DNA of 64,000 nucleotides from CAG-170 sp022779365 (GTDB lineage Bacteria > Bacillota > Clostridia > Oscillospirales > Oscillospiraceae): contig JALFSI010000040.1 of the NCBI GenBank assembly GCA_022779365.1, forward strand, positions 121,056 to 185,055, given 5' to 3'. Shown piece by piece: positions 8,580 through 16,979 of this stretch. The notes below the pieces were generated by a model, which saw only the letters and a list, made by a program, of their open reading frames with translations, was not told the DNA's origin and did not search any database. Numbering within the stretch: the stretch's first letter is position 1; each line of letters starts with the position of its first letter. The position numbers and the translations under genes were made by a program.

Positions 8580-9155
8580 TCAGATATTTTTCAGATGCTT
8601 GATGTCCAGCGCGGCGACGTCGTAGTGCTCTAAGTATTCGACGGCTTCCGCCGGGGTATCGCAGAGCTGATAGAGCTTCAGGCAGGGGGCGGTGGCGAAG
8701 CGTTCTTTGACGGCGTGCTCCAGCATGGCGTGCAGGGGCGCGTAATAGTTGTTGGTGTTCAGAACGGCGATGGGGCGGTTGTGCTTGCCGAGCTGCTTGA
8801 GCGTGAGGATCTCGAAAAATTCCTCAAAGCTGCCGATGCCGCCCGGGGCGAGCAGGAAGCCTTCGGCTTTTGCGTCCATGATGCCCTTGCGCTCGCGCAT
8901 GGTCTCGGTGTAGATAAATTCGTCGCACTGGTCATACAAAATGCCATCCACATTAAAAAAGGACGGGGCGACGCCGATGACTTTGCCGCCGTTTTCGTGC
9001 GCGCCGCGCGCCGCCGCGCCCATCACGCCCTGCGCGCCGCCGCCGTAGACGAGCGCGTGACCGCGCTGCGCCAGCAGGCGACCGGCGTCGTATGCCGCGT
9101 CCAGATAGCTCTGCGCGAGGACGTTGCTCGACGCGCCGTAAAGACAGATCTGCAT
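8580..9155 (-). CDS. LOG family protein (TIGR00730, nucleotide 5'-monophosphate phosphoribohydrolase-like)
   Basis: A 191-residue Rossmann-like protein. Members characterised elsewhere cleave the N-glycosidic bond of cytokinin or purine nucleoside 5'-monophosphates. The two signature segments are present: YGGGAQGVMGA (37-47) and PGGIGSFEE (104-112), where most members have PGGxGTxxE, so Ser replaces Thr. AGGAGG lies eight bases before the ATG. It is the second gene of a two-gene unit with the small cysteine protein just upstream. The physiological substrate in this organism is unknown. Confidence 0.88.
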   Translation of the reverse strand: MQICLYGASSNVLAQSYLDAAYDAGRLLAQRGHALVYGGGAQGVMGAAARGAHENGGKVIGVAPSFFNVDGILYDQCDEFIYTETMRERKGIMDAKAEGFLLAPGGIGSFEEFFEILTLKQLGKHNRPIAVLNTNNYYAPLHAMLEHAVKERFATAPCLKLYQLCDTPAEAVEYLEHYDVAALDIKHLKNI

Positions 9156-9178
9156 AGGATACCTCCTGTTGGAAAAAC

Positions 9179-9349
9179 TTATTCTGGCTGCTCCAAAAGC
9201 TCCGTGATCGCGCGCGCGATCTCACAGACGGGGCGGTGCGGGCAGACCTCGTAATCGCAGTCGATGTCGATCTCCGCGCCGTCGCGCTCCACAAGGACGG
9301 CGCGCGCCGCGTCCAGCGTGCGGCAATAGCCGTGAAGGACCTGTTCCAT
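9179..9349 (-). CDS. Small cysteine-containing protein of unknown function
   Basis: A 56-residue acidic protein starting MEQVLHGYCRTLD and preceded by a GGGAGGCGACG ribosome site, which makes translation likely. It carries CDYEVCPHRPVC, a CX4CX5C arrangement that could bind metal or form disulfides, plus one earlier Cys. The stop codon lies 23 bases before the LOG start, and one promoter precedes both genes, so they are probably co-transcribed. I do not recognise a named domain. Confidence 0.6.
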   Translation of the reverse strand: MEQVLHGYCRTLDAARAVLVERDGAEIDIDCDYEVCPHRPVCEIARAITELLEQPE

Positions 9350-9380
9350 GTCGTCGCCTCCCGCGAATTTTCTGCCTTTT

Positions 9381-9409
9381 ATTATACGCAATACGGCGGC
9401 GCGCGGCAA
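9381..9409 (-). promoter_or_regulatory. Promoter of the small Cys protein/LOG unit
   Basis: On the minus strand TTGCCG, 17 bp and TATAAT lie 32 bases before the start of the small gene. It diverges from the ATP synthase promoter. Confidence 0.65.
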
Positions 9410-9442
9410 GAGGATTTTCGGACAGCAGCGGGAAAATGTCCA

Positions 9443-9471
9443 TTGCTTTTTTGCGTCAGCGATGGTAGAAT
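9443..9471 (+). promoter_or_regulatory. Promoter of the ATP synthase operon
   Basis: TTGCTT, 17 bp and TAGAAT lie 45 bases before atpZ. It is the only promoter-like match found ahead of the operon. Confidence 0.6.
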
Positions 9472-9516
9472 AAGACCGAATTTGCGGGATATGCCTGCGC
9501 GACGGGAGGGCGGCGG

Positions 9517-9777
9517 ATGCGGTCACTGGAACGGCTGGCGCGCGCGATCTCATTTGTCGGGCAGATCGGCTTTTCACTCGTTACGCCGCCGCTGGTGCTG
9601 ATCTGGCTGGCGCGGCTGGCGCAAACAAAGCTCGGCTGGGGCGCGTGGGTGATGATCGCCGCGATCGTGGTGGGGCTCATCACGGGACTGACGAGCGCTT
9701 GGCGGCTGATGCGCGGCTTTTCTGAGTCAGAGAAGCCAAAAAAGCCGGAGGGTCGGAACTTTAACGACCACATTTGA
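9517..9777 (+). CDS. atpZ: AtpZ/AtpI-family ATP synthase accessory protein
   Basis: An 86-residue membrane protein with two hydrophobic segments (about 12-33 and 42-62) and a charged tail. It is the first gene of the ATP synthase cluster, the position of AtpZ in many Firmicutes and Na+-ATP synthase operons. AtpZ/AtpI proteins assist assembly of the c-ring, and some have been proposed to carry Mg2+ or Ca2+. The GGAGGGCGG site lies just upstream of the ATG. Identification rests on size, topology and position more than on specific motifs. Confidence 0.75.
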   Translation: MRSLERLARAISFVGQIGFSLVTPPLVLIWLARLAQTKLGWGAWVMIAAIVVGLITGLTSAWRLMRGFSESEKPKKPEGRNFNDHI

Positions 9778-9789
9778 GGAAGTGATGCC

Positions 9790-10203
9790 ATGAAGCTGGA
9801 CAAGTCCGTCCGCGCGGAGCTTTGGTACGTCGCGGCGGGGCTGATCGTGTGCGATGCGGCGATGTGCGTCGTGTTCGCGCTGGTCGGAAAATTTGACTAT
9901 ACCGTGCCGCTTGGGGCGCTGTGGGGCAGCGTGTTCGCATTTTTGCGGATGTATCTGCTGGCGCGGCGCGTGCAGGCGGTCGCCGCGAGCGGTGAGGCGG
10001 AAAAGGAGCTGGCGCAGAAGCGCCTGCGCTCGTCGTATTTTATCAGAATGCTGATTCTGGTGGCGGCGGTCGTGGCGGGTATCGCGCTGCCGTTTCTCAA
10101 CTATATCGCCGCGCTCGTTCCGTTTTTAGTGCCGCAGCCGGTGCTGCTGCTGCGGCGCGCGATCACATCGCGCAGGGCGCAAAAGGAGGCTGACAACGGA
10201 TGA
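9790..10203 (+). CDS. atpI: ATP synthase subunit I-like membrane protein
   Basis: A 137-residue protein with four predicted helices (about 12-32, 37-53, 82-101 and 104-122). This is the layout of the AtpI chaperone that helps assemble the c-ring. It sits between atpZ and atpB and overlaps the atpB start by four bases (ATGA), indicating translational coupling. Sequence of this family diverges quickly, so the call leans on topology and position. Confidence 0.8.
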   Translation: MKLDKSVRAELWYVAAGLIVCDAAMCVVFALVGKFDYTVPLGALWGSVFAFLRMYLLARRVQAVAASGEAEKELAQKRLRSSYFIRMLILVAAVVAGIALPFLNYIAALVPFLVPQPVLLLRRAITSRRAQKEADNG

Positions 10204-10943
10204 ATGTAGATATTCACGGTGCACCGATCTATTTTACCATCCCTGTTTTCGGCGGCATCCCCATCACGGCGAGCCTTGTCGTGTCGTGGGGCGTGATGCT
10301 GGTGCTGACGGGGCTCTGCATCTGGCTGACGCACGGGATGAAGGTAAAAAACATCTCGAAGCGGCAGGCCGTGGCGGAAAAGATCGTGCTTGCGGTGGAA
10401 GGGCTCGTGCGCAACAATATGGGCGAGCAGTGGCTGCGCATGGCACCAATGATCGCGGCGCTGTTTGGGCTGTCGCTTGGCTCGAGCCTCATGTCGCTGA
10501 TCGGCATCTGGTCGCCGACGGCGGATGTGTCGGTACTGCTGGGGTGGGCGCTGGTCGTGTTTGTGCTCATTACGTATTACAAGATCAAGACAAACGGCCT
10601 TGGCGGGTATCTCAAGGGCTTCTGTGACCCGATCTTCGTTATGGCGCCGTTCAATCTGCTGGGCGAGCTGTTTAAGCCGGTGTCGATGGCATGCCGTCAC
10701 TTTGGCAATATCCTGTCGGGCATGGTCATCAGCGCGCTGGTCTACGCGGCGCTGATCCTGGCGAACCACGCGCTGTTTGGACTCATTCCGGGCGTTGTGG
10801 GCAAGATCCTGGGCGACATTCCGTTTTTGGCCGTTGGTGTTCCGGCGGTTTTGTCGCTGTATTTTGACTGGTTCTCCAGTGTCATGCAGGCATTTATATT
10901 CTGTATGCTGACGATGATCTTCATTAAGACAGCCGCAGAGTGA
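10200..10943 (+). CDS. atpB: ATP synthase F0 subunit a
   Basis: The 247-residue stator subunit that forms the ion half-channels next to the c-ring. It has several transmembrane helices. The essential arginine is Arg166 in SMACRHFGNILSG, the counterpart of the RLFGN motif. GELFKPVS just before it is also typical. The start overlaps atpI. Because subunit c has a Na+-type site, this subunit would be expected to carry Na+ half-channels. That part is inference. Confidence 0.95.
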   Translation: MNVDIHGAPIYFTIPVFGGIPITASLVVSWGVMLVLTGLCIWLTHGMKVKNISKRQAVAEKIVLAVEGLVRNNMGEQWLRMAPMIAALFGLSLGSSLMSLIGIWSPTADVSVLLGWALVVFVLITYYKIKTNGLGGYLKGFCDPIFVMAPFNLLGELFKPVSMACRHFGNILSGMVISALVYAALILANHALFGLIPGVVGKILGDIPFLAVGVPAVLSLYFDWFSSVMQAFIFCMLTMIFIKTAAE

Positions 10944-10979
10944 ATGATAATTGAACAACAAGAAACAGGAGGATTTTTT

Positions 10980-11246
10980 ATGGAACTGGCAAAGGCATTG
11001 GTCCTGATGGGCTGCGCCATTGGCGCTGGTCTGGCACTGATCGCGGGTATTGGCCCTGGTATCGGTGAAGGCTACATCGCCGGCAAGGCGCTGGAAGGCA
11101 TGGTCCGTCAGCCCGAAATGAAGGGCGACCTCACCAGCACGATGTTCATTGGCATCGCGTGCGCGGAAACGACCGGTATTTACGGCTTTGTGACGGGCCT
11201 GCTGCTGATCTTTGTGGCGCCGGGTCTGTTCACCGGCATGCTGTAA
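10980..11246 (+). CDS. atpE: ATP synthase F0 subunit c with a two-glutamate ion site
   Basis: An 88-residue hairpin of two helices that forms the rotor ring. Helix 1 ends GIGPGIGEGYIAG with Glu30, where Ilyobacter tartaricus has Gln32. Helix 2 has the essential Glu63 followed by Thr64, Thr65 and Tyr68 (AETTGIY). Glu at both positions plus the hydroxyl and Tyr ligands matches the two-carboxylate Na+ rotor described for Fusobacterium nucleatum and seen in Clostridium paradoxum. The ATG with AGGAGGA upstream is chosen; the open frame reaches 36 bases further up without conserved sequence. Confidence 0.95.
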   Translation: MELAKALVLMGCAIGAGLALIAGIGPGIGEGYIAGKALEGMVRQPEMKGDLTSTMFIGIACAETTGIYGFVTGLLLIFVAPGLFTGML

Positions 11247-11282
11247 AAGGCAGCGGCATTTCACACGGAAGGAGGACTGACC

Positions 11283-11786
11283 ATGAGCTTTCAGTCCCTG
11301 GTAGAGCTTGCACCGTGGACAACGATCGCGCAGATCTGCAATCTGCTGCTTCAGATGTACCTGTTCAAGCGCTTCCTTTTTAAGCCCATCAAGAACATTC
11401 TGGCAAAGCGCCAGGAGGAGATCGACGGGCTGTATGACGCGGCGAACACCGCGCGCAGCGAGGCGGAGCAGTCCAAGGAGGACTACGAGCGTCATCTTGC
11501 CACCGCGCAGGACGAGGCTGCCGAGATCACCGCGCGCGCGGCAAAGGCGGCGCAGAGCCGCGCCGACGAGCTGGTGAGCAGCGCGAAGGCGGAGGCGGCG
11601 TCTATCCGCGCCAAGGCGGAGAGCGATATTCAGTTGGGGCGCAAAAAAGCGGTCAACGATATGAAAAATGAAATTTCCGATCTGGCAGTGGAGATCGCTG
11701 AGAAGGTCGCCGCAAAGGAGATCGATGAAAAGGTGCACGAGGCGCTGATCGGGAAATTCATCGACGAGCTGGGTGAAACGACATGA
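11283..11786 (+). CDS. atpF: ATP synthase F0 subunit b
   Basis: A 167-residue peripheral-stalk subunit. One N-terminal membrane helix (about 13-31) is followed by FLFKPIKNILAKRQEEI, the family hallmark, and a long charged coiled coil. Two copies link F0 subunit a to the delta subunit. It overlaps atpH by four bases. GGAGG precedes the ATG. Confidence 0.95.
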   Translation: MSFQSLVELAPWTTIAQICNLLLQMYLFKRFLFKPIKNILAKRQEEIDGLYDAANTARSEAEQSKEDYERHLATAQDEAAEITARAAKAAQSRADELVSSAKAEAASIRAKAESDIQLGRKKAVNDMKNEISDLAVEIAEKVAAKEIDEKVHEALIGKFIDELGETT

Positions 11787-12322
11787 CACAGACAGCCAGA
11801 GTTTACGCCGGGGCGCTGTACGATCTGGCGGGCAGCGAGGGTCTGGAGGACCGCATTTTGGGCGATCTTGCGCTCTTTTCGCAGCTTCTGCGCGAGAACG
11901 GCGACTATCTGCGGCTGCTGTGTACGCCGTCGATCCCCAAAAAGGAGCGCTGCGGCTTGCTGGACGAGGCGCTGCGCGAGAGTGTGCATCCCTATACGCT
12001 GCACTTTTTGAAGCTCCTGTGCGAAAACGGGACGATGGTGCAGTTTTCGGACTGCGCGCGGCAGTACCGTGTGCGCTATAACGAGGCACACGGCATTCTG
12101 GAGGCGTGCGCCGTGAGCGCCGTGCCGATGCCGGACGCGCTGGCACAGCGGCTGAAGGACAAGCTGGAGCGCCTGACGGGAAAACAGGTGGAGCTTTCCA
12201 CGCGCGTGGACGAGCGCCTGATCGGCGGCATCCGGCTGGAGCTTCCCGACCGGCAGCTCGACGGCAGCGTCCAGATGCACCTGCAGCAGCTCAAGAAACA
12301 ACTGCGAGAGACTACGATCTAA
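11783..12322 (+). CDS. atpH: ATP synthase F1 subunit delta
   Basis: A 179-residue soluble subunit that joins the b-stalk to the top of the alpha/beta hexamer. It starts TQTARVYAGALYDLA, the usual delta N-terminal helix. It ends with the conserved TRVDERLIGGIRLELPDRQLDGS segment. The start overlaps atpF. Confidence 0.94.
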   Translation: MTQTARVYAGALYDLAGSEGLEDRILGDLALFSQLLRENGDYLRLLCTPSIPKKERCGLLDEALRESVHPYTLHFLKLLCENGTMVQFSDCARQYRVRYNEAHGILEACAVSAVPMPDALAQRLKDKLERLTGKQVELSTRVDERLIGGIRLELPDRQLDGSVQMHLQQLKKQLRETTI

Positions 12323-12410
12323 CCGATAAAATCGACAACAATGACTGCGCCGAACGATCATGGCGACATGATTGCGAGGGGCGGTCTCCAAAACGAAAGT
12401 TGGTGAACCC

Positions 12411-13925
12411 ATGGAATTACGACCGGACGAGATCTCCAAGATCATCCGAGCGCAGATCAAGCATTATGAAACGGCGATCAACCAGTCCGAGACCGGCACG
12501 CTGGTCCTGATCGGCGACGGCATTGCCCGCGCCGCGGGGCTGGATCAGTGCATGGCGGGCGAGCTGGTGGAATTTCCGAACGGCGCATACGGCATGGCGC
12601 AGAATCTGGAGGAAAACTCCGTTTCCATCGTCATGCTCGGCAGCGACGAGGGCGTGCGCGAGGGCGATACCGTCAAGCGCACCGGCAGAGTCGTCTCCGT
12701 CCCGGTGGGGGACGCTGTCCTTGGGCGCGTTGTGGACGCGCTGGGGCAGCCCATTGACGGCAGAGGACCGATCGAAGCGGCGGGCTATGCCGCTATCGAG
12801 TCGCCTGCGCCCGGCATCATCGAGCGAAAGAGCGTCTCCGTGCCGCTGCAGACCGGCATCAAGGCGATCGACTCCATGATCCCCATCGGCCGCGGTCAGC
12901 GCGAGCTCATCATCGGCGACCGTCAGACCGGCAAGACCGCCATCGCGGTCGATACCATCATCAACCAGAAGGGCAAGGATGTTATCTGCATCTACGTCGC
13001 CATCGGGCAGAAGCGCTCGACGGTGGCGCAGGTGGCGGAGCTGCTGACGAGTGCCGGAGCGATGGACTACACGACCATCGTGTCTGCCACCGCGTCGGAG
13101 CTGCCGTCGCTGCAATACATCGCACCGTATTCCGGCTGCACGATGGGCGAATATTTCATGAAGCAGGGCAAGGACGTGCTGGTCATTTATGACGATCTGA
13201 GCAAGCACGCCGTGGCGTACCGCACGCTTTCTCTGCTGATCCGCAGACCGCCCGGACGCGAAGCGTACCCCGGCGATGTGTTCTATCTGCATTCGAGACT
13301 GCTCGAGCGCGCGGCGCGGCTTGCCCCGGAATACGGCGGCGGCTCGCTCACGGCGCTGCCGGTCATCGAAACGCAGGCAGGCGACGTGTCGGCATATATC
13401 CCGACGAACGTCATCTCCATCACCGATGGGCAGATCTTTTTGGAGACCGAGCTGTTCCACGCGGGCGTCATGCCGGCGGTGAACCCCGGTATCTCTGTGT
13501 CGCGTGTGGGCGGCAACGCCCAGATCAAGGCGATGAAGAAGGTCGCGGGCAACCTGAAGCTGCTGTATTCACAGTATCGTGAATTACAGAGCTTTGCGCA
13601 GTTCGGCTCGGATCTCGACCGCGATACGCGCGACCGCCTCGATCAGGGCGCGCGCATCGTGGAGGTGCTCAAGCAGGACCGCAACAGCCCTGTGGATGTG
13701 GCGCATCAGGTGTGCGTCCTTTACGCGGTGGTCAACGGTTACCTCAAGGACGTCGCCGTGGCGGACATCCGCGCGTATGAGGCGGGGCTGTATCCGTATC
13801 TGGATACGAACGCGCTGCCCGTTTTGCAGAGCATCCGCTCGACCGGCAAGCTGGAAAGCGCCGACGAGGAGCAGCTCAAGCAGGCGCTCGAGCGCTACAC
13901 TGCGCAGTTTTTGACAAATCCGTGA
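12411..13925 (+). CDS. atpA: ATP synthase F1 subunit alpha
   Basis: The 504-residue non-catalytic nucleotide-binding subunit. It begins MELRPDEISKIIRAQIKHYE, a typical alpha start, and carries GDRQTGKTA (169-177). The VNPGISVSRVGGNAQ segment includes the arginine that reaches the catalytic site. The ATG is chosen by this conserved N-terminus. Its ribosome site is weak (GGTGAA), and an 88-base gap separates it from atpH, longer than other gaps in the operon. A TTG further upstream would add an unconserved stretch. Confidence 0.96.
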   Translation: MELRPDEISKIIRAQIKHYETAINQSETGTLVLIGDGIARAAGLDQCMAGELVEFPNGAYGMAQNLEENSVSIVMLGSDEGVREGDTVKRTGRVVSVPVGDAVLGRVVDALGQPIDGRGPIEAAGYAAIESPAPGIIERKSVSVPLQTGIKAIDSMIPIGRGQRELIIGDRQTGKTAIAVDTIINQKGKDVICIYVAIGQKRSTVAQVAELLTSAGAMDYTTIVSATASELPSLQYIAPYSGCTMGEYFMKQGKDVLVIYDDLSKHAVAYRTLSLLIRRPPGREAYPGDVFYLHSRLLERAARLAPEYGGGSLTALPVIETQAGDVSAYIPTNVISITDGQIFLETELFHAGVMPAVNPGISVSRVGGNAQIKAMKKVAGNLKLLYSQYRELQSFAQFGSDLDRDTRDRLDQGARIVEVLKQDRNSPVDVAHQVCVLYAVVNGYLKDVAVADIRAYEAGLYPYLDTNALPVLQSIRSTGKLESADEEQLKQALERYTAQFLTNP

Positions 13926-13941
13926 GAAAGGAGGCGTTTGC

Positions 13942-14790
13942 ATGGCAGGCGTTTCCATGAAAGACATCCGCTCCCGCATCCGCAGCATGGAATCCACCAA
14001 GCAGATCACGCGCGCCATGGAAATGGTCGCCGCCTCCAAACTGCGCGGCGCGCAGGAGCGCGCGGCGGCAAGCCGTCCGTACTTTGAAATTCTGTACGAA
14101 ACGATGAACCAGATCGCCGACAGCACGATGGACTTCGTCTCGCCCTACCTCAAGGAGCGCGAGGGGCGGACGCTGCACATCGTCATCGCGGGTGACCGGG
14201 GACTTGCCGGCGGCTACAACAGCAACATCCTGAAGCTGGCGTATGCCGGTATGGACGCGGAGCACGATCTTGTGCTGCCCGTGGGTAAAAAGGCACTGGA
14301 ATTTTTCCGCGCGCGTGGGGTAGAGACCCTGACGGAGCGCTATGCGCAGGCGTCGGAGGTCTCCATCGGCGACTGCTATTCAGTGGCGAAGCTGCTGTGT
14401 ACGCAGTTTTTAGACGGCAAGTTTGCCAAGGTCGAGCTGGCGTACACGAATTTCGCGTCGCTCCTGTCGCAGACGCCCGCCACGTTGGAGCTGCTGCCGG
14501 TGCGCATCGCGGAAAAGAAGGATACGCGCGCGGCAAAGCCGTTTATTTTGTATGAGACCGGTCCGCTCGGTGTTTTTGACGCCATCGTGCCGGAATATCT
14601 GGGGGGCGTTTTCTACGGCGCGCTGTGCGAGTCCGTCGCCTCCGAGCAGGCGGCGCGCCGCATGGCGATGGACGCCGCCACCAAAAACGCCGACGAGATG
14701 ATCCAGGATCTCAATCTGCGCTACAACCGTGCCCGTCAGGGCGCGATCACGCAGGAGATCACCGAGATCGTCGCCGGCGCAGAAAACTGA
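13942..14790 (+). CDS. atpG: ATP synthase F1 subunit gamma
   Basis: The 282-residue central rotor shaft. N-terminal MKDIRSRIRSMESTKQITRA and C-terminal RYNRARQGAITQEITEIV are the two conserved coiled-coil ends that enter the alpha/beta hexamer. AAAGGAGG precedes the ATG. Confidence 0.96.
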   Translation: MAGVSMKDIRSRIRSMESTKQITRAMEMVAASKLRGAQERAAASRPYFEILYETMNQIADSTMDFVSPYLKEREGRTLHIVIAGDRGLAGGYNSNILKLAYAGMDAEHDLVLPVGKKALEFFRARGVETLTERYAQASEVSIGDCYSVAKLLCTQFLDGKFAKVELAYTNFASLLSQTPATLELLPVRIAEKKDTRAAKPFILYETGPLGVFDAIVPEYLGGVFYGALCESVASEQAARRMAMDAATKNADEMIQDLNLRYNRARQGAITQEITEIVAGAEN

Positions 14791-14803
14791 AAGGAGATCG
14801 CGT

Positions 14804-16204
14804 ATGACCAAACAGCACATCGGCACGGTCGTGCAGGTCATCGGTCCTGTGTTGGACATCCGCTTTGCCGACGGCGAGCTGCCGGAGCTTATGAACGCCG
14901 TAACGCTGGAGCTTGGCGGCAAAACGCTGACCGCCGAGGTCGAGCAGCACATCGGCGACAATGTCGCCCGCTGCATCGCCATGAGCTCCACTGACGGGCT
15001 GGAGCGCGGTACGCAGGCAGTCGATACCGGCTCGCCGATCACCGTTCCCGTGGGTGAGGTATGCCTGGGGCGCATCTTTAATCTTCTGGGCGAGCCGGTG
15101 GACAACCAGCCCGCGCCGGAAAAAGCAGAGCGCTGGGCGATCCACCGCCCCGCGCCGAGCTATGAAGAGCAGCAGTCCACCACCGAAATTCTCGAGACCG
15201 GCATCAAGGTCGTCGATCTGATCTGCCCGTATGCCAAGGGCGGCAAGATCGGTCTGTTCGGCGGCGCGGGCGTTGGCAAGACCGTGCTCATTCAGGAGCT
15301 GATCTACAACATCGCCACCGAGCACAACGGCTACTCCGTGTTTACAGGCGTCGGCGAGCGCACGCGCGAGGGCAACGACCTGTATTATGAAATGAAGGAA
15401 TCCGGCGTCCTTTCCAAAACGGCGCTGGTCTACGGTCAGATGAACGAGCCGCCCGGAGCGCGTATGCGCGTGGGTCTGTCGGGTCTGACGATGGCGGAAT
15501 ATTTCCGCGATGTCGGACATCAGGACGTGCTGCTGTTTATCGACAACATCTTCCGCTTTACGCAGGCAGGCTCGGAGGTGTCGGCGCTGCTGGGGCGGAT
15601 GCCCTCCGCCGTCGGCTACCAGCCGACGCTGGCGACCGAAATGGGCGCTTTGCAGGAGCGCATCACGTCCACGAAAAATGGCTCGATCACGTCCGTGCAG
15701 GCGGTCTACGTCCCGGCGGATGACCTGACCGACCCCGCGCCGGCGACGACGTTTGCCCATCTGGACGCAACGACCGTTCTCGACCGCGGCATCGCCTCGC
15801 TCGGTATTTATCCGGCAGTCGATCCCCTCGACTCCACGTCCCGCATCCTCGCGCCTGAGATCGTCGGGCAGGAGCATTACGATGTGGCGCGCGGCGTCAT
15901 CCAGCTTTTGCAGCGCTATAAGGAATTGCAGGACATCATTGCCATCATGGGCATGGACGAGCTGTCGGAGGACGATAAGCTCGCCGTCAGCCGCGCGAGA
16001 AAGGTGCAGCGCTTCCTGTCGCAGCCGTTCCATGTTGCCGAGCAATTCACCGGCTTCCAGGGCAAGTATGTGCCGCTCAAGGAGACCATCCGCGGCTTTA
16101 AGGAGATCATCGAGGGCAAGCACGACGATCTGCCCGAATCGGCGTTCCTGTTCGTCGGCTCGATCGACGAGGCGGTCGCCAAGGCAAAGGGTGCGGGCGC
16201 ATGA
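14804..16204 (+). CDS. atpD: ATP synthase F1 subunit beta
   Basis: The 466-residue catalytic subunit. The P-loop GGAGVGKT lies at 153-160. GERTREGNDLY carries the catalytic glutamate region. LLFIDNIFRFTQAGSEVSAL is the Walker B segment. MGMDELSEDDK is the DELSEED-type lever. The start is set by AAGGAG and the conserved TKQHIGTVVQVIGPV. It overlaps atpC by four bases. Confidence 0.97.
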   Translation: MTKQHIGTVVQVIGPVLDIRFADGELPELMNAVTLELGGKTLTAEVEQHIGDNVARCIAMSSTDGLERGTQAVDTGSPITVPVGEVCLGRIFNLLGEPVDNQPAPEKAERWAIHRPAPSYEEQQSTTEILETGIKVVDLICPYAKGGKIGLFGGAGVGKTVLIQELIYNIATEHNGYSVFTGVGERTREGNDLYYEMKESGVLSKTALVYGQMNEPPGARMRVGLSGLTMAEYFRDVGHQDVLLFIDNIFRFTQAGSEVSALLGRMPSAVGYQPTLATEMGALQERITSTKNGSITSVQAVYVPADDLTDPAPATTFAHLDATTVLDRGIASLGIYPAVDPLDSTSRILAPEIVGQEHYDVARGVIQLLQRYKELQDIIAIMGMDELSEDDKLAVSRARKVQRFLSQPFHVAEQFTGFQGKYVPLKETIRGFKEIIEGKHDDLPESAFLFVGSIDEAVAKAKGAGA

Positions 16205-16608
16205 GCAGCTTCCATTTGCAGATCGTAACGCCCGACGGGCTGTTTTATGACGGTGAGGCGGAGAGTCTGGACGTGCGCGCCGTGACCGGCGGCGTGACCA
16301 TTCTGCCAAAGCACATCAATTATGTGACGCCGCTCGGCATGGGGCAGGCGCGCGTGGTGATTAGCGGCAAGACCCGCCGCGCCGCGTGCATCGGCGGGAT
16401 GCTGATGGTGAAAAACGGCGAGGTGCGCCTGATCGCCACCACGTTCGAGTGGCAGGAGCAGATCGACCGCGCGCGGGCGCAGCGCGCGCTGGAGACGGCG
16501 CAGGAGCGGCTGAAACACCGCGACGCGCTGACCGATGAGGAAATTCGCCTTGCCGAGGCGAAGCTCCGCCGCGCGCTCGTGCGCACGAGCCTGACCGAAA
16601 ATGCGTAA
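16201..16608 (+). CDS. atpC: ATP synthase F1 subunit epsilon
   Basis: A 135-residue regulatory subunit of the central stalk. An N-terminal beta-sandwich (FHLQIVTPDGLFYDGEAE) is followed by a C-terminal helical hairpin that can inhibit ATP hydrolysis. It is the last gene of the operon, ahead of a strong terminator. Confidence 0.93.
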   Translation: MSSFHLQIVTPDGLFYDGEAESLDVRAVTGGVTILPKHINYVTPLGMGQARVVISGKTRRAACIGGMLMVKNGEVRLIATTFEWQEQIDRARAQRALETAQERLKHRDALTDEEIRLAEAKLRRALVRTSLTENA

Positions 16609-16625
16609 CGCTCATCAAAAACGAA

Positions 16626-16674
16626 AAATCCCCTCCGCGCAGACTTTCTTCTGCGGCGGAGGGGATTTTTTTGC
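16626..16674 (+). terminator. Terminator of the ATP synthase operon
   Basis: AATCCCCTCCGC and GCGGAGGGGATT form a long stem followed by TTTTT. Confidence 0.88.
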
Positions 16675-16714
16675 CGCGGCTTGCAGAAAATTCATCCGGC
16701 GCGGCGTTTGGAGA

Positions 16715-16788
16715 ATGAATATGCAATGTCATATTCATGCAGAAAAGACGGCTAAATATCCATACGAACCGATTTTTAGCTAAAAATC
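16715..16788. promoter_or_regulatory. Two palindromes upstream of the DUF3798 ABC operon (operator candidates)
   Basis: ATGAATATG and CATATTCAT face each other across 6 bases (16715-16738). GATTTTTAGCTAAAAATC (16771-16788) is a perfect 18-base palindrome. Both lie in a noticeably A/T-rich part of a 370-base gap between atpC and the ABC operon, more than 100 bases before its promoter. Apart from these, the atp terminator and the promoter, I see nothing in the gap. Confidence 0.4.
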
Positions 16789-16895
16789 CATGAGAAAAAG
16801 TATATAAATACAAAACTGTCCGCACGGGAACAACAAACCTCCGCCGCGCCGATGCAGCGCCGGGGGTGAGAAATTGCATTTTTTCAAAAAAACTC

Positions 16896-16924
16896 TTGTC
16901 AGATGGCACTTTAAATGATAAAAT
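16896..16924 (+). promoter_or_regulatory. Promoter of the DUF3798 ABC transporter operon
   Basis: TTGTCA, 17 bp and TAAAAT lie 55 bases before the first gene. Confidence 0.7.
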
Positions 16925-16979
16925 GGTCATTACCGACCCAAGAAAAAATTGGGAAAGGCAATTTTAAGGAGGAAAGAAC

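Noticed and set aside
14759..16309. Long minus-strand open frame opposite atpD
   Set aside because: It is a shadow of the ATP synthase beta gene with low-complexity composition and no ribosome site.
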